Shown here: positions 51,297-58,461 of the stretch, one piece after another
Layout of the letters: every line of letters begins with the position of its first letter
Position numbering within the stretch: the stretch's first letter is position 1
Source: Planctomycetales bacterium
GTDB taxonomy: Bacteria > Planctomycetota > Planctomycetia > Isosphaerales > Isosphaeraceae
Reading direction: 5' to 3'
NCBI GenBank assembly: GCA_027449865.1
Contig: DAIDKV010000261.1
Location: 1-59,231 of the forward strand
DNA length: 59,231 nucleotides
Notes under the pieces: generated by a model
What the model was told of the DNA's origin: nothing
Seen by the model: the letters and a program-made list of their open reading frames with translations, nothing else
Databases searched by the model: none
Made by a program: the position numbers and the translations under genes

Positions 51297-52715
51297 TCAA
51301 GGCCGGGTTTCGCCCGTCGCGGCTTGCGACGGCGGGGCTGGGCGGTGTCGGGGCAGTTCGGCCTTGAAGTCGCCCAGGCTCGGCCATCGCACCGGCTGGT
51401 TCAAATCCACTTCCGAAATCGCCACGGTCCCCCAGTCCCGGGCCGTCGCGATCGGCTCACCCGTGTGGTCGAAGATCGCCGAGGTCATCCAGTCTCGCGA
51501 AACATCCTCATACGTGCTGCTGACAAGATAAACATGATTCTCGCACGCCCGGGCGCGAGCGAGCGTCGGGTTGCAGCCCCAGACCGGCCAGGCGATCACC
51601 TCGGCCCCTCGATTGGTCAGCTCGCGCGCGACCTCGGGGAAGAACCCGTCGTAGCAGACCATCATCCCCACGGTGCCAAACCGGGTCGGAAAAACCGGAT
51701 AATCCGTGCCGGGGGTAATCCCGTCGTCGATCTCCCCGCGCGGCAGGCAGACCTTCCGATACTTCCCGACGAGTTCCCCATCCGGCCCGATTAGCGCCGC
51801 GACGTTGTAAAGCAGCCGGCCGTCGCGCTCGACCAGCCCCGCGACGATGTACAGATGATGTTCCTTCGCCAGCCGTCCGAAATGCTCGGTCGACGGACCC
51901 GGCACCGGCTCGGCGACCTCGGCAAACGACTTCCTCAACCCGGCGTAAGTCAGCGTCTCGCCCAGGACGACGAGATCGGCCTTCTTCCGGGCGGCCTCGG
52001 CGATCAGGGGCTCGTACATCCTCCGGTTATCGTCGGGCGTCTTGCCGCCGGACGGCCGGAAATGCACGGTCGCCAGCCGGACCTTCCTCGGCGAGAGCGG
52101 CTGGGTCTCGGCCAGCGTCGGAACGCTCCAGCAGACCGAGCTCTCCGGCGACCATCTCAGATGCAGCTCGACGATCGCCCGCGACGCCCCCGACGGCGCC
52201 CGATACGTCCCGGAGACCTCGGTCCAGCCCCGATCATCGGCACCAAGCGTGGCGGGGAACTCGGGCTCGGCCATCGAGGTGAACCCGCGAAGGACCTTCA
52301 ACCGGGGCGGGTTGTCGAGCGGGACCGACCGGCCGCGATCGTCGGTCCACCGGATCTCGGCGACGACGCTCCGACGGGGAACAGCCACACCCTCGGCCCG
52401 GTAATCGGTCCGAAACTGATACCAGCGCCCGCCGACAACCGAGAACTCCTTGCGCCAGCATCCGTCGAGTCCCTCGCGACGATCGGCCGAGATCACCAGC
52501 CCGCCGCGACCCTCGGGCCCGCCTCCTGGTTTGTAGGCAAAATCCGGCCGGATCTCGTCCCGGAGCGAGGCGCCCGACCACCCCTCGGGGGCCGTCGCGG
52601 CGGTCGACGGCTCGCCGCCACGCGACACCCCGACGACGAGCAAAAGCCCCGCGATCGCCAACGTTCCGCGAAGCCTCATCCGTGTCCCCGCCCCGCGCCC
52701 AGTTCGTCCGTTCAT
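51297..52715 (-). CDS. Exported nitrilase-superfamily amidohydrolase
   Basis: The product is 472 residues from ATG 52715 (GGGAGGG six bases upstream). Signal: RLRGTLAIAGLLLVVGVSRG. The N-terminal ~200 residues form a carbohydrate-binding-like beta module (WYQFRTDYRAEGVAVPRRSV...). The C-terminal C-N hydrolase domain keeps the catalytic triad: Glu in VVLGETLTYAG (about 250), Lys in GKYRKVCLP (about 320) and Cys in MMVCYDGFFPEV (about 352). Ligand-pocket motifs WPVWGCNPTLARARACENHV and SAIFDHTGEPIA match aliphatic-amidase/carbamoyl-type members. Export with a binding module is unusual for this mostly cytoplasmic superfamily but recurrent in planctomycetes. Confidence 0.85.
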   Translation of the reverse strand: MNGRTGRGAGTRMRLRGTLAIAGLLLVVGVSRGGEPSTAATAPEGWSGASLRDEIRPDFAYKPGGGPEGRGGLVISADRREGLDGCWRKEFSVVGGRWYQFRTDYRAEGVAVPRRSVVAEIRWTDDRGRSVPLDNPPRLKVLRGFTSMAEPEFPATLGADDRGWTEVSGTYRAPSGASRAIVELHLRWSPESSVCWSVPTLAETQPLSPRKVRLATVHFRPSGGKTPDDNRRMYEPLIAEAARKKADLVVLGETLTYAGLRKSFAEVAEPVPGPSTEHFGRLAKEHHLYIVAGLVERDGRLLYNVAALIGPDGELVGKYRKVCLPRGEIDDGITPGTDYPVFPTRFGTVGMMVCYDGFFPEVARELTNRGAEVIAWPVWGCNPTLARARACENHVYLVSSTYEDVSRDWMTSAIFDHTGEPIATARDWGTVAISEVDLNQPVRWPSLGDFKAELPRHRPAPPSQAATGETRP

Positions 52716-53095
52716 GGGAACCCTCCCGCCGGGATCTCCCGGCGCCATTGAGATGCGACCTCGCCAGGATATCCGAGCCATCCCCGCCCGGACGAGCCCC
52801 CAACTCCTGGAGGATCACCTCGCGTTCTCTCGCACGAAGGCAAGGGCAAACCGCGGGGTCGAGATCGCGAAACCGCGAATGGGCAAAACCGCGAAACGCA
52901 ACACGTCCGACCCGCACATTTCCGTTTCGCGCTTTCGACGGCTCGTGCCCACCGCCCGCGGCGCTGGACCCGCGATCGGTCCCCTTCCGACCGGATCGCG
53001 GCCGGCATGGTCCGGCCCTGGGATCGGCTGGCGGAAGGGTGCGCCGCGGAGGTAAAATCGGTCGCAACGACATCCGATTCCCGGGGAATGACGTT
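52716..53095. other. Intergenic region
   Basis: I see no supported gene in these 380 bases. Long open frames in both directions here are extensions of neighbours or GC-driven. The divergent promoters of the nitrilase-family and PH-like genes presumably lie here. Confidence 0.35.
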
Positions 53096-53998
53096 ATGGA
53101 ACCGAAGGTGTTTCCGATCGCCCGGGGCTCCTCGGCCCCGCTCTGGTTCTGCGGCATCCTCGGCTTGCTGACGCTCGGCGTCGCCTTGATCGTGGGAATC
53201 CCGGCGTTCTTCGGTTCGCGGATGGTGAAGTTCGAGGTTTCCCACGGGGGCCTGCGTGTCCGCGGCGACATCTACGGCCGGCTCATCCCTGCCTCGGCCC
53301 TGCAACCCGGAAAAGCCCGGACGCTCGATCCCGGCGCCGAGGCGGGTTACGCGCCCGACTCTCGCACGAACGGGATCGGCCTGCCGAACTACCAGTCGGG
53401 CTGGTTCCGGCTCGCCCGGGGCTCGAAGGCCCTGCTCTTCATGACCGACTGGAGCCGGGCGGTGCTGGTGCCGACGACCGAGGGCTACGACCTCCTGATC
53501 AGCCCGGCCGACCCTCGGGCGTTCCTGGCCGCGATCGAGCGGCCGACCGCGGCCGTCGCGACCTTCCCCATCGCCGCCGGCGCACCGACATCGACCTTAG
53601 CCCTCCCCGCGCTGATCGCCCTGGTCCCATTGGCCATCACGATCCTGCTGGGCTTCCTCGCCTACTCCACGCGGGCGGTCCGATTCGTGGTCTCGGACGA
53701 GGGTCTCCGCATCCGTGGCGACCTCTTCGGCCGACTGATCCCCAGGGGCTCGCTCCGGATCGACGAGGCGCGGATCCTGAACCTCAAACAGGAGCCGACA
53801 CACCGGCCCTGGCTGCGGACGTTCGGCACGGGGATGCCGGGCTACAGTTCAGGATGGTTCCGACTGAAGGATCGCGGCAAGGGGTTGCTCTTCCTCACCG
53901 ACCCCTCCCACGCCATCGACCTGCCGACGACCGAGGGCTACTCCCTCCTGATCAGCCCGGCCGACCCGGAAGCATTCCTGGCCGCCTTTAAAGAGTGA
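53096..53998 (+). CDS. Membrane protein with two tandem PH-like (bPH) repeats
   Basis: The product is 300 residues from ATG 53096 (GGGGAA upstream). Two homologous halves each consist of a membrane segment (LGLLTLGVALIVGIPAFFGS; LVPLAITILLGFLAY) followed by a ~105-residue domain. In half one: VKFEVSHGGLRVRGDIYGRL, IGLPNYQSGWFRLARGSKAL and TTEGYDLLISPADPRAFLAA. In half two: VRFVVSDEGLRIRGDLFGRL, GMPGYSSGWFRLKDRGKGLL and TTEGYSLLISPADPEAFLAA. The repeated unit fits the bacterial PH-domain family (bPH_6). Internal duplication in one gene is clear. Ligand unknown. Confidence 0.75.
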   Translation: MEPKVFPIARGSSAPLWFCGILGLLTLGVALIVGIPAFFGSRMVKFEVSHGGLRVRGDIYGRLIPASALQPGKARTLDPGAEAGYAPDSRTNGIGLPNYQSGWFRLARGSKALLFMTDWSRAVLVPTTEGYDLLISPADPRAFLAAIERPTAAVATFPIAAGAPTSTLALPALIALVPLAITILLGFLAYSTRAVRFVVSDEGLRIRGDLFGRLIPRGSLRIDEARILNLKQEPTHRPWLRTFGTGMPGYSSGWFRLKDRGKGLLFLTDPSHAIDLPTTEGYSLLISPADPEAFLAAFKE

Positions 53999-54003
53999 AA
54001 CTC

Positions 54004-54092
54004 GAATGAAAAAGTGGTATCCGGTGGGCCGAGTGGAGCGCACGCCGTCCCTGAGGCCGTTGCCGGCCTGCCGGATACCACCTTCTTCATTT
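54004..54092. repeat. Long imperfect inverted repeat after the PH-like gene
   Basis: The left arm gaatgaaaaagtggtatccg(gtgggcc) at 54004-54030 pairs with 54064-54092 (ggcctgccggataccacctt...) with few mismatches and a ~33-base loop. It begins six bases after the stop codon, so it may act as the transcript terminator or be a mobile palindrome. The remainder of 53999-54319 holds no gene. Confidence 0.65.
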
Positions 54093-54319
54093 CCGTCCCG
54101 TTTTCCCCACCGACCCAATGATCTCCGTCCCGTCTTCCCCACCACGGCGTCTTGGTTGCTTGTCGACTGTTGGCGACTTCAAGGTCTTTGCCTGGTCTTG
54201 CCGGCTCTTAAGTTGTATATTTTCCCTGGATATTCAACGGACGCCGGGCGGGGTGAGGGTCCTGTCGATGCCGGCTGAGTCTGAGTCCGAGAGAATTCGG
54301 ACTCAGATCGGGGTCAGGA

Positions 54320-54700
54320 TTGGCGGAGGTCCGCCACCGGGTTACCAAATGGAACGTGAAGATCCTCCATCAGGTCAGAGATGAGGCGTTGGAGTTCTTG
54401 AACGAGGATCAATACGCCCACCTCTTCCGACAGGTCCGAGGGCTTGCCAGGCACAAGGATCCGACGCACAGCGAGACGCTCGACATCCGACCGGTGGGAG
54501 ACACCTACGAGATTCGCGACAAGGGGGGCGTTCTGAGGAAACTCAACGTTCGCGTGTTCTACTTCGTCTCTCGGGATGAGCGGACCATCGTCATCCTGGG
54601 TACCTTCTCCAAGCAGAATGACGGCCCCACCCCGCGGGGCGATCTCTGGCGGATGGAAACTCGGATGAGGCGGTATCTCGAGACGGCGGGCTCAGCCTGA
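54320..54700 (+). CDS. HigB/Gp49-type toxin of a toxin-antitoxin pair
   Basis: The product is 126 residues if the TTG at 54320 is used; GTG 54356 is the alternative start. RelE/HigB-like (Gp49) features: KWNVKILHQVRDEALEFLNE, FRQVRGLARHKDPTHSETL, LRKLNVRVFYFVSRDERTIV and ILGTFSKQNDGPTPRGDLWR near the C-terminus, where basic and Arg residues normally contact mRNA. HigB toxins cleave mRNA on the ribosome. The XRE-family gene starts 30 bases downstream, giving the toxin-first order typical of HigBA. Confidence 0.75.
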   Translation: MAEVRHRVTKWNVKILHQVRDEALEFLNEDQYAHLFRQVRGLARHKDPTHSETLDIRPVGDTYEIRDKGGVLRKLNVRVFYFVSRDERTIVILGTFSKQNDGPTPRGDLWRMETRMRRYLETAGSA

Positions 54701-54730
54701 ACCGAATGGGGTCCGCGGAGGGGTTTGACC

Positions 54731-55192
54731 ATGCTGACCGAAGATCGATCGATGCAAGACGGCTTAACCCATCCGGCCGTGATAGCCCTCGCCCGACGCA
54801 TCAAACGGCTCTCCCCGGCCGAGTTCGACGAATTGTTCTCACTGGTCCGCGAGTTGCGCCAGGCGGACGATCAAGAGGACTACGATTCGTGGATTCGCGC
54901 GATCGCGGAACTTCTCGGGGCGCAACCGATCCGCGCCGAGCCGTTTCCATTGGAAGACGAGGAGATGCCCACCGGGCTGAAGAGGTGGGCTGATCATGTC
55001 GGTGCGAAGATCCGGGAACTCCGAGAGAAGGCCGGGATCACTCAAGTTGAGCTTGCCGCTGCCGCAGGTCTGACCCAGAGCCACGTCAGCCGACTGGAGA
55101 ATGCCGAGCACAGCGCAACCCATCTGACCCTGACGAAGATTGCCAGGGCCCTTGGTGTCGATCTCGGCGAGATCGATCCCGGTGCTGACTGA
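54731..55192 (+). CDS. XRE-family antitoxin (HigA-type)
   Basis: The product is 153 residues from ATG 54731 (GGAGGGG upstream). An ~85-residue acidic N-terminal region precedes the helix-turn-helix: GAKIRELREKAGITQVELAA, AAGLTQSHVSRLENAEHSAT and LTLTKIARALGVDL. It likely neutralises the toxin from the upstream gene and represses their shared promoter. The N-terminal half is longer than in standard HigA and may be the toxin-binding part. Confidence 0.78.
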   Translation: MLTEDRSMQDGLTHPAVIALARRIKRLSPAEFDELFSLVRELRQADDQEDYDSWIRAIAELLGAQPIRAEPFPLEDEEMPTGLKRWADHVGAKIRELREKAGITQVELAAAAGLTQSHVSRLENAEHSATHLTLTKIARALGVDLGEIDPGAD

Positions 55193-55538
55193 ACATCCAG
55201 GGGCGGGGAAAAAGTGTCCGGGCCGGGAAAAGACGTCTGCATTCGTTTTTAAACCCCAGCCCCGCGACCTGCTAGCATGCCGGCTAAAGGGTTATTGACA
55301 CCTTATCTTCGGCCGCTGTATCCCGCCCGAGAAACGGACGCTGCGATCAGGCTTTACGGGAATAGCAACTTTTTGTATAGTAGTAAGAGTCGCTTCGCCC
55401 GTACCGACAAGACAAGGGTTCGCGCGGGATCAGTCCCGTCCATCGAGAATGTCGACTGTCAAGATGGATCGGCGAGCCGGTCGATCAATCTCGGATGGGT
55501 CTTCTGATCACCGCGAACAAGTACCTGGAGAGCCTTTT
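55193..55538. repeat. Intergenic region holding a TGACACC-type repeat half
   Basis: No gene is supported in these 346 bases. Bases 55252-55302 (agccccgcgacctgctagca... ending gggttattgacacc) align with 57796-57839, the right half of an inverted repeat farther right. The region otherwise is AT-richer than the window average, and a GGAG site precedes ATG 55539. Confidence 0.5.
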
Positions 55539-55877
55539 ATGCCCAGACACAAGACCCTTGTCGCTCTCCCTTGCAAGCTTTCGCCTGGGGCCTTCTCGGG
55601 TGAGCGAGTGATTGACATAAAACTGGCAAATGGACAAATTTACACAAGTGTGGCTCCTCGCCACTTTTGCTGGAATGCCTCTGGGAAGTTGGTCGGTGAG
55701 AGAGAACCTTCGACCGAGGTCGATGGGATGGTAGCGGCGCGAGTTACCGATGAAATCGACGAGAATCAAGTTGCCGTCGAGATCCCCGACGGCGAGGTTA
55801 TTGCGGTCGATCGTGGTCTGGTCAGCGACCGCCCGACCCCGATCACGCCTCCGTCGCGCTTGATCTCATCAATGTGA
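55539..55877 (+). CDS. Small hypothetical protein paired with the dCTP-deaminase gene
   Basis: The product is 112 residues from ATG 55539 (GGAG eight bases upstream). No domain is recognised. The sequence is beta-rich (RVIDIKLANGQIYTSVAPRH, VAVEIPDGEVIAVDRGLVSD), which suggests a small SH3-like or OB-like barrel (inference). It starts with HKTLVALPCKLSPGAFSGER. It lies 24 bases before the dCTP-deaminase-like gene on the same strand, so co-transcription is likely. Confidence 0.6.
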   Translation: MPRHKTLVALPCKLSPGAFSGERVIDIKLANGQIYTSVAPRHFCWNASGKLVGEREPSTEVDGMVAARVTDEIDENQVAVEIPDGEVIAVDRGLVSDRPTPITPPSRLISSM

Positions 55878-55901
55878 AATTTCGCTCGAGAGACAACGAC
55901 G

Positions 55902-56543
55902 ATGTACCTCTCGGATCGAGATCTTCGTTTTGCTCTTGAGTCTGGCCAGCTAATCGTGGCCCCACCTCCCGCGGAGATTGATACCACCTCGATCGATCTG
56001 CACCTTGATAAGATCGAAGAGGCGAAGGTGTGGGATGTTATCGCATTCGAGGAGCAACAGAGAGAAGCGGGTGCCCCACCGTTCCTGGGGGTTGGCAAAT
56101 TCAATCACAAGGCCTTTGCGAAGAAGTTTGCCGTACCTGTTCCCCCGGAGGAACAAGCTGGGCCCGATGCCAAGGTCTATCGGGATGGAACCAGAGTCAT
56201 TGTCAAGTCCGGTGGATTTTTTCTCTGGCAAACTCGGGAAAGCGTTGGAACGCCCGAAATTGATCCTCGCCTGATTTGTTTCATCGACGGGAAGAGCACA
56301 CGAGCGAGGACGGGATTGGTCGTCCATATGACCGCCCCTACGATCCACGCCGGCTGGTGGGGACAGGTCACCCTCGAAATAGGCAATCTCGGCCCGTTCA
56401 CCCTCGCTCTTTGCGAGGGGGATGCGATTGCCCAGATTGTCGTAGCGGCCATCTCGAGCCCGCCTTTGAAAAAGAAAAAGGCCCAGGGGATCGCCATCGG
56501 ACAACGTAATGTGGCCGGTGGGAAGGAGACAGAACAAAAATAA
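55902..56543 (+). CDS. dCTP deaminase / dUTPase family protein
   Basis: The product is 213 residues from ATG 55902. N-terminal MYLSDRDLRFALESGQLIVA and PAEIDTTSIDLHLDK match the Dcd 'SD..I...I..G.I.I.P' and 'S.DL.LG' motifs. The catalytic core retains GKSTRARTGLVVHMTAPTIH, GWWGQVTLEIGNLGPF (Trp and the Glu used for water activation in Dcd) and LALCEGDAIAQIV. An insertion around residues 45-95 (AKKFAVPVPPEEQAGPDAKV) separates it from housekeeping Dcd. It would make dUMP/dUTP precursors, or may be a nucleotide-depleting defence enzyme; context (toxin-antitoxin, AT-rich island) favours an accessory role (inference). Confidence 0.75.
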   Translation: MYLSDRDLRFALESGQLIVAPPPAEIDTTSIDLHLDKIEEAKVWDVIAFEEQQREAGAPPFLGVGKFNHKAFAKKFAVPVPPEEQAGPDAKVYRDGTRVIVKSGGFFLWQTRESVGTPEIDPRLICFIDGKSTRARTGLVVHMTAPTIHAGWWGQVTLEIGNLGPFTLALCEGDAIAQIVVAAISSPPLKKKKAQGIAIGQRNVAGGKETEQK

Positions 56544-56789
56544 TTGACGTCAGCAGATTTTACGCGTCTGTACAACGGCAAAAGGAACTGACACCAATTA
56601 GTGTCCACGGCCGACCTGAATGGCTTCAAGCTCCGGGCGAAGGACTTTGTGGAGGCGGGTCATACACGACGATAGGCCACCGTCTCAACTCGAATCGCCG
56701 GCCCGCCGTTGCTCGGAACTCCGGCCGCTGCTAGGATGTGGGTTGATGGGGCCGACCGATTCCTATCCCCATAGCCATCGGGAAATCAC

Positions 56790-57350
56790 ATGTCCTCCAC
56801 AGCTCAGGTGGCCGCCACGCTTGATGACCTCTATGGCGTGGAGGGCAAGGCCGAACTGATCAACGGGAGGATCGTCCACCTAATGCCCACGGGCTTCCGT
56901 CCTGGAAGAGTCGGTGCCCGGATCTTCCGGAGCCTCGACGATCACGCCGAAGCGGTCGGCCGAGGCGTCGCCCTTCCGGACAATGTCGGGTTCGCCGTCC
57001 CGATGCTCTCTTCCGGGCGCGAGTCGTTCTCCCCCGATGCGGCATATTTCCTCGGGCCGCTCCCTTCCAATCCGATGAGATTCCTCCCCGGACCGCCGAC
57101 CTTTGCCGCGGAGGTCCGGAGCGAGAACGACTATGGCGACGCCGCCGAAGCGAAGATGGATGCCAAGCGAGCCGACTACTTCGAGGCCGGTACGGAGGTC
57201 GTCTGGGACGTCGATCCGGTCAATGAAGTGATCCGGAAGTATCGGAGGAGTTTTCCCGATCGAGCGGAGGTTTTCATCCGCGGCCAACAGGCCGATGCCG
57301 AGCCCGCCGTTCCCGGCTGGAGAGTGGGCGTGGACCGTGTCTTCGCCTAA
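56790..57350 (+). CDS. Uma2-family restriction-endonuclease-like protein
   Basis: The product is 186 residues from ATG 56790. Uma2/DUF820 pattern: YGVEGKAELINGRIVHLMPT, VGARIFRSLDDHAEAVGRGV, SFSPDAAYFLG (Asp strand), PTFAAEVRSENDYGD (Glu strand), and KRADYFEAGTEVVWDVDPVN. PD-(D/E)XK-fold with unproven target. It is unlike the copy at 40971 in length and motif detail, so the two are not recent duplicates. A TGACACC repeat lies about 195 bases upstream. Confidence 0.8.
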   Translation: MSSTAQVAATLDDLYGVEGKAELINGRIVHLMPTGFRPGRVGARIFRSLDDHAEAVGRGVALPDNVGFAVPMLSSGRESFSPDAAYFLGPLPSNPMRFLPGPPTFAAEVRSENDYGDAAEAKMDAKRADYFEAGTEVVWDVDPVNEVIRKYRRSFPDRAEVFIRGQQADAEPAVPGWRVGVDRVFA

Positions 57351-57383
57351 CATTGCGATCCGGCCTGCGGCCGGCCGCTGAAT

Positions 57384-57725
57384 TTGGGCGTTAGGGGGCG
57401 TTCTGCGAGGGCCGAGGGGTCGAATAGTCTGGAGATCGCGCCGAGCGATCGGGAAGCGTTCGTCCTCTGCCTGGCCCTCGGGACGCTGGAGGCCACGAGA
57501 GACGGGTCCTGGCCCCTGGAGGCCGGCATCTGGACGCTCGGCCGCCCGGCGTTCCGGCGACCGCTGGTCGGATCAGGCGGCGGGGCCGTAAAGTTGCTTG
57601 GGGCCGTCGATGAGCTGTCGGCGCTGACGAAACTCGGCGGACGGGCGGTCGCGGAGCAGACCCTCGACCGCATGATCGCCGAGGTTCGGTCGCGGCTTTC
57701 GGCGCTCCCGGAGAAATCCTGGTAG
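57384..57725 (+). CDS. Hypothetical protein
   Basis: The product is up to 113 residues from a TTG at 57384; the N-terminal 15 residues are doubtful. The remainder (LEIAPSDREAFVLCLALGTL, then GSWPLEAGIWTLGRPAFRRP and AVDELSALTKLGGRAVAEQT) is helical with a W/P-rich middle and looks like a genuine protein, but I cannot name a family. It follows the Uma2 gene by 33 bases on the same strand and might be co-expressed. Confidence 0.5.
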   Translation: MGVRGRSARAEGSNSLEIAPSDREAFVLCLALGTLEATRDGSWPLEAGIWTLGRPAFRRPLVGSGGGAVKLLGAVDELSALTKLGGRAVAEQTLDRMIAEVRSRLSALPEKSW

Positions 57726-57768
57726 GCTCGCTGGTCGGGCGAAACCGACGCCTAACGATCCCGGTAAA

Positions 57769-57839
57769 GGTATCAGGAACCGTTATTGACTCTCAGCCCC
57801 ACAACCTGTTCTCGTCTCGGTTTAACGGTACCTGACACC
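57769..57839. repeat. Inverted GGT(A/G)TCAGG...CCTGACACC element
   Basis: The arms ggtatcaggaaccgtta (57769-57785) and taacggtacctgacacc (57823-57839) pair in 15 of 17 positions around a 37-base loop. The right half matches 55252-55302, and TGACACC/GGTGTCA also occurs at 56589-56595 and 58423-58429. This indicates a dispersed element in this region. Confidence 0.65.
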
Positions 57840-57980
57840 TTGTCATAGCCCCGGACACATTATCACAGCCCCGGCGTGTTTCGCGAGGGATGTTCTTTCG
57901 GTAAAATCGGCCCCACCGGTAGGATAGAATGGGGAATCCAGAGACTCCTCGCTGACCACCACCTGGAAGAGCGGGGCGAG

Positions 57981-58070
57981 GCCCACCAACCCGAAGCGCC
58001 AGCGAGGGTTCCGGAGACCGCTGCGGGCCGAGCGTGGGAGGCCCCTCGCTGGCGCTTCGGGCTGGTGGGC
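57981..58070. repeat. 28-bp inverted repeat with cccgaagcgccagcgaggg core
   Basis: Left arm 57981-58008 (gcccaccaacccgaagcgcc...) and right arm 58043-58070 match as reverse complements with one mismatch, enclosing 34 bases. This motif resembles palindromic elements I recall from other planctomycete genomes (from memory, unchecked). The surrounding spacer 57726-58177 holds no supported gene. Confidence 0.7.
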
Positions 58071-58177
58071 GAGGCTCGAGGGCCAAGCCAGTGCGCAGGG
58101 GCGCCGGCCGTCGCTCAGGGTGGTCTTGAGCGAGGAGTCTCGGAATCCATCGCCGCGAGACCCAGGGGGAGCGAGGC

Positions 58178-58273
58178 ATGATCCAGGTCACGATCGAGGA
58201 GGCCCAGCGCCGATTGCCGGAGCTCCTGGCAATCGACGCGCCGCTGGACGAACTGCGCGAGTCCATGGAATGA
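58178..58273 (+). pseudogene. VapB/Phd-type antitoxin with an internal deletion
   Basis: ATG 58178 (GGGGGAGCGAGG upstream) encodes 31 residues: MIQVTIEEAQRRLPELL, typical of Phd/YefM-like antitoxin N-termini, joined directly to APLDELRESME, typical of their C-terminal toxin-binding end. Roughly 40-50 central residues are missing, in frame. The stop overlaps the toxin start (ATGA), as in intact pairs. DNA binding is probably lost. Confidence 0.6.
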
Positions 58274-58440
58274 ACCTTCTGCTCGACACCCACGCCCTGC
58301 TCTGGTTCCTGGCGGGCAGTCCCCTCCTCTCGGCGGCTGCTCTCGAAACCATCGAGGATAGGGCGAACGTTCTCTGGCTGTCTCCCATCCGTCTCGTCGA
58401 GATTGCCATCAGGGGGATATTTGGTGTCAGCTCGTTTTGA
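58270..58440 (+). pseudogene. Truncated VapC-type PIN-domain toxin
   Basis: ATG 58270 (inside the antitoxin stop) encodes 56 residues: MNLLLDTHALLWFLAGSPLL gives the first PIN aspartate (D6), and VLWLSPIRLVEIAIRG the conserved Glu strand (Glu44). The frame then leaves the family (IFGVSSF, stop) exactly where a GGTGTCA repeat begins at 58423. Full-length VapC has about 125-130 residues with two more acidic residues, so the toxin is inactive. Confidence 0.7.
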
Positions 58441-58461
58441 AATTAGCGTCCGAGACCGTGA

